DNA of 64,000 nucleotides from Halovibrio variabilis (lineage in GTDB: Bacteria; Pseudomonadota; Gammaproteobacteria; Pseudomonadales; Halomonadaceae): NCBI RefSeq assembly GCF_007991175.1, contig NZ_BJXV01000008.1, positions 62,001-126,000 on the forward strand. The letters are read 5' to 3'. Below are positions 63,877 to 64,000 of the stretch, one piece after another (the stretch's first letter is position 1; every line of letters begins with the position of its first letter). The position numbers and the translations under genes were made by a program. The notes under the pieces were generated by a model, which worked only from the letters and a program-made list of their open reading frames with translations, made no database searches and had not been told where the DNA came from.

Positions 63877-64000
63877 TTAAGGCACCGTGATCATCACTGC
63901 CGCGGTGCGGTGCTGCAGCCGTTGGCTGCTGTCCAATAGCTCAGCCTGAAGCTTATAACGCCCCGCCGCCAGCCCCGTTAGCCAGAAAAAATCGCTGTGT
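63877..64000 (-). CDS. C-terminal end of a DUF4124-like protein (partial)
   Basis: Forty codons and a stop are visible at the edge: FFWLTGLAAGRYKLQAELL, then LLDSSQRLQHRTAAVMITVP. This looks like the C-terminal beta-sandwich found in DUF4124 proteins encoded upstream of ntrB in Pseudomonas and Halomonas relatives. The N-terminal part lies outside the window. Confidence 0.55.
   Translation of the reverse strand, partial: HSDFFWLTGLAAGRYKLQAELLDSSQRLQHRTAAVMITVP

Overview
The window looks like chromosome of a halophilic gammaproteobacterium of the Halomonadaceae (Halomonas/Vreelandella type). The grounds are an NhaD-type Na+/H+ antiporter, a fused DctQM TRAP transporter, the obgE-proB and rplU-rpmA-ispB neighbourhoods, ntrBC preceded by a DUF4124-like gene, and many proteins with the acidic bias usual in halophiles. 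No species is claimed.

Left end, 1-6100: an accessory defence region, visibly more AT-rich than the rest. Genes read leftwards and are separated by two structured attC-like sites (1040-1113 and 3766-3827), as in an integron cassette array without an integrase in view. The cassettes carry a DUF4062 protein (cut by the window edge), a two-gene Gabija-like pair (OLD-type ATPase-TOPRIM nuclease plus a short UvrD-like helicase) and a HEPN protein. To the right lie remnants of a type I restriction locus (an hsdR start and an apparent hsdS end) directly fused to an intact Abi_2 (HEPN) gene.

From 6200 to 12500: a TRAP transporter (DctP, DctQM) lies between two copies of a ~450-bp direct repeat that carries an LprI-like gene; one copy is truncated. 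Next to it are zinT with a His-Asp repeat and a probable Zur site, and a cold-shock gene. From 12800 to 18700: a Ca2+/Na+ exchanger-like protein, NhaD, a GST and small conserved proteins.

From 18650 to 32200: two c-di-GMP proteins flank a phnD-phnC-phnE-phnE import operon that has a strong Pho box. Then come a Pcm-erythromycin esterase fusion, a PhoD-like phosphatase and glutamate dehydrogenase. From 32300 to 38200: DUF1853, proB, obgE, rpmA, rplU, ispB and tRNA-Pro(CGG). From 38700 to 49700: a DUF2846 lipoprotein, an MFS and a TauE transporter, a DinG/XPD-like helicase overlapping a FAN1-like nuclease, an acetylpolyamine deacetylase-like enzyme, GIY-YIG, YchJ and ArgE.

From 49700 to 58400: a Pho-box-led ugpBAEC operon, a secreted 5'-nucleotidase-like enzyme, an SDR, and a glycosyltransferase-PAP2 pair behind a weaker Pho-like box. 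Together with phn, this suggests a phosphate-starvation regulon covering scavenging and perhaps lipid replacement. From 58800 to 59120 the minus strand appears to encode an unannotated CsrB/RsmZ-type RNA: successive hairpins present GGA in their loops and a U-run terminator follows. The window closes with entericidin, a YqiA-like esterase, DUF6435, ChaN and ntrBC, with a perfect NtrC palindrome upstream of ntrB. Short tandem repeats sit on several stop codons (nhaD, gdhA, ugpA), a recurrent feature here.
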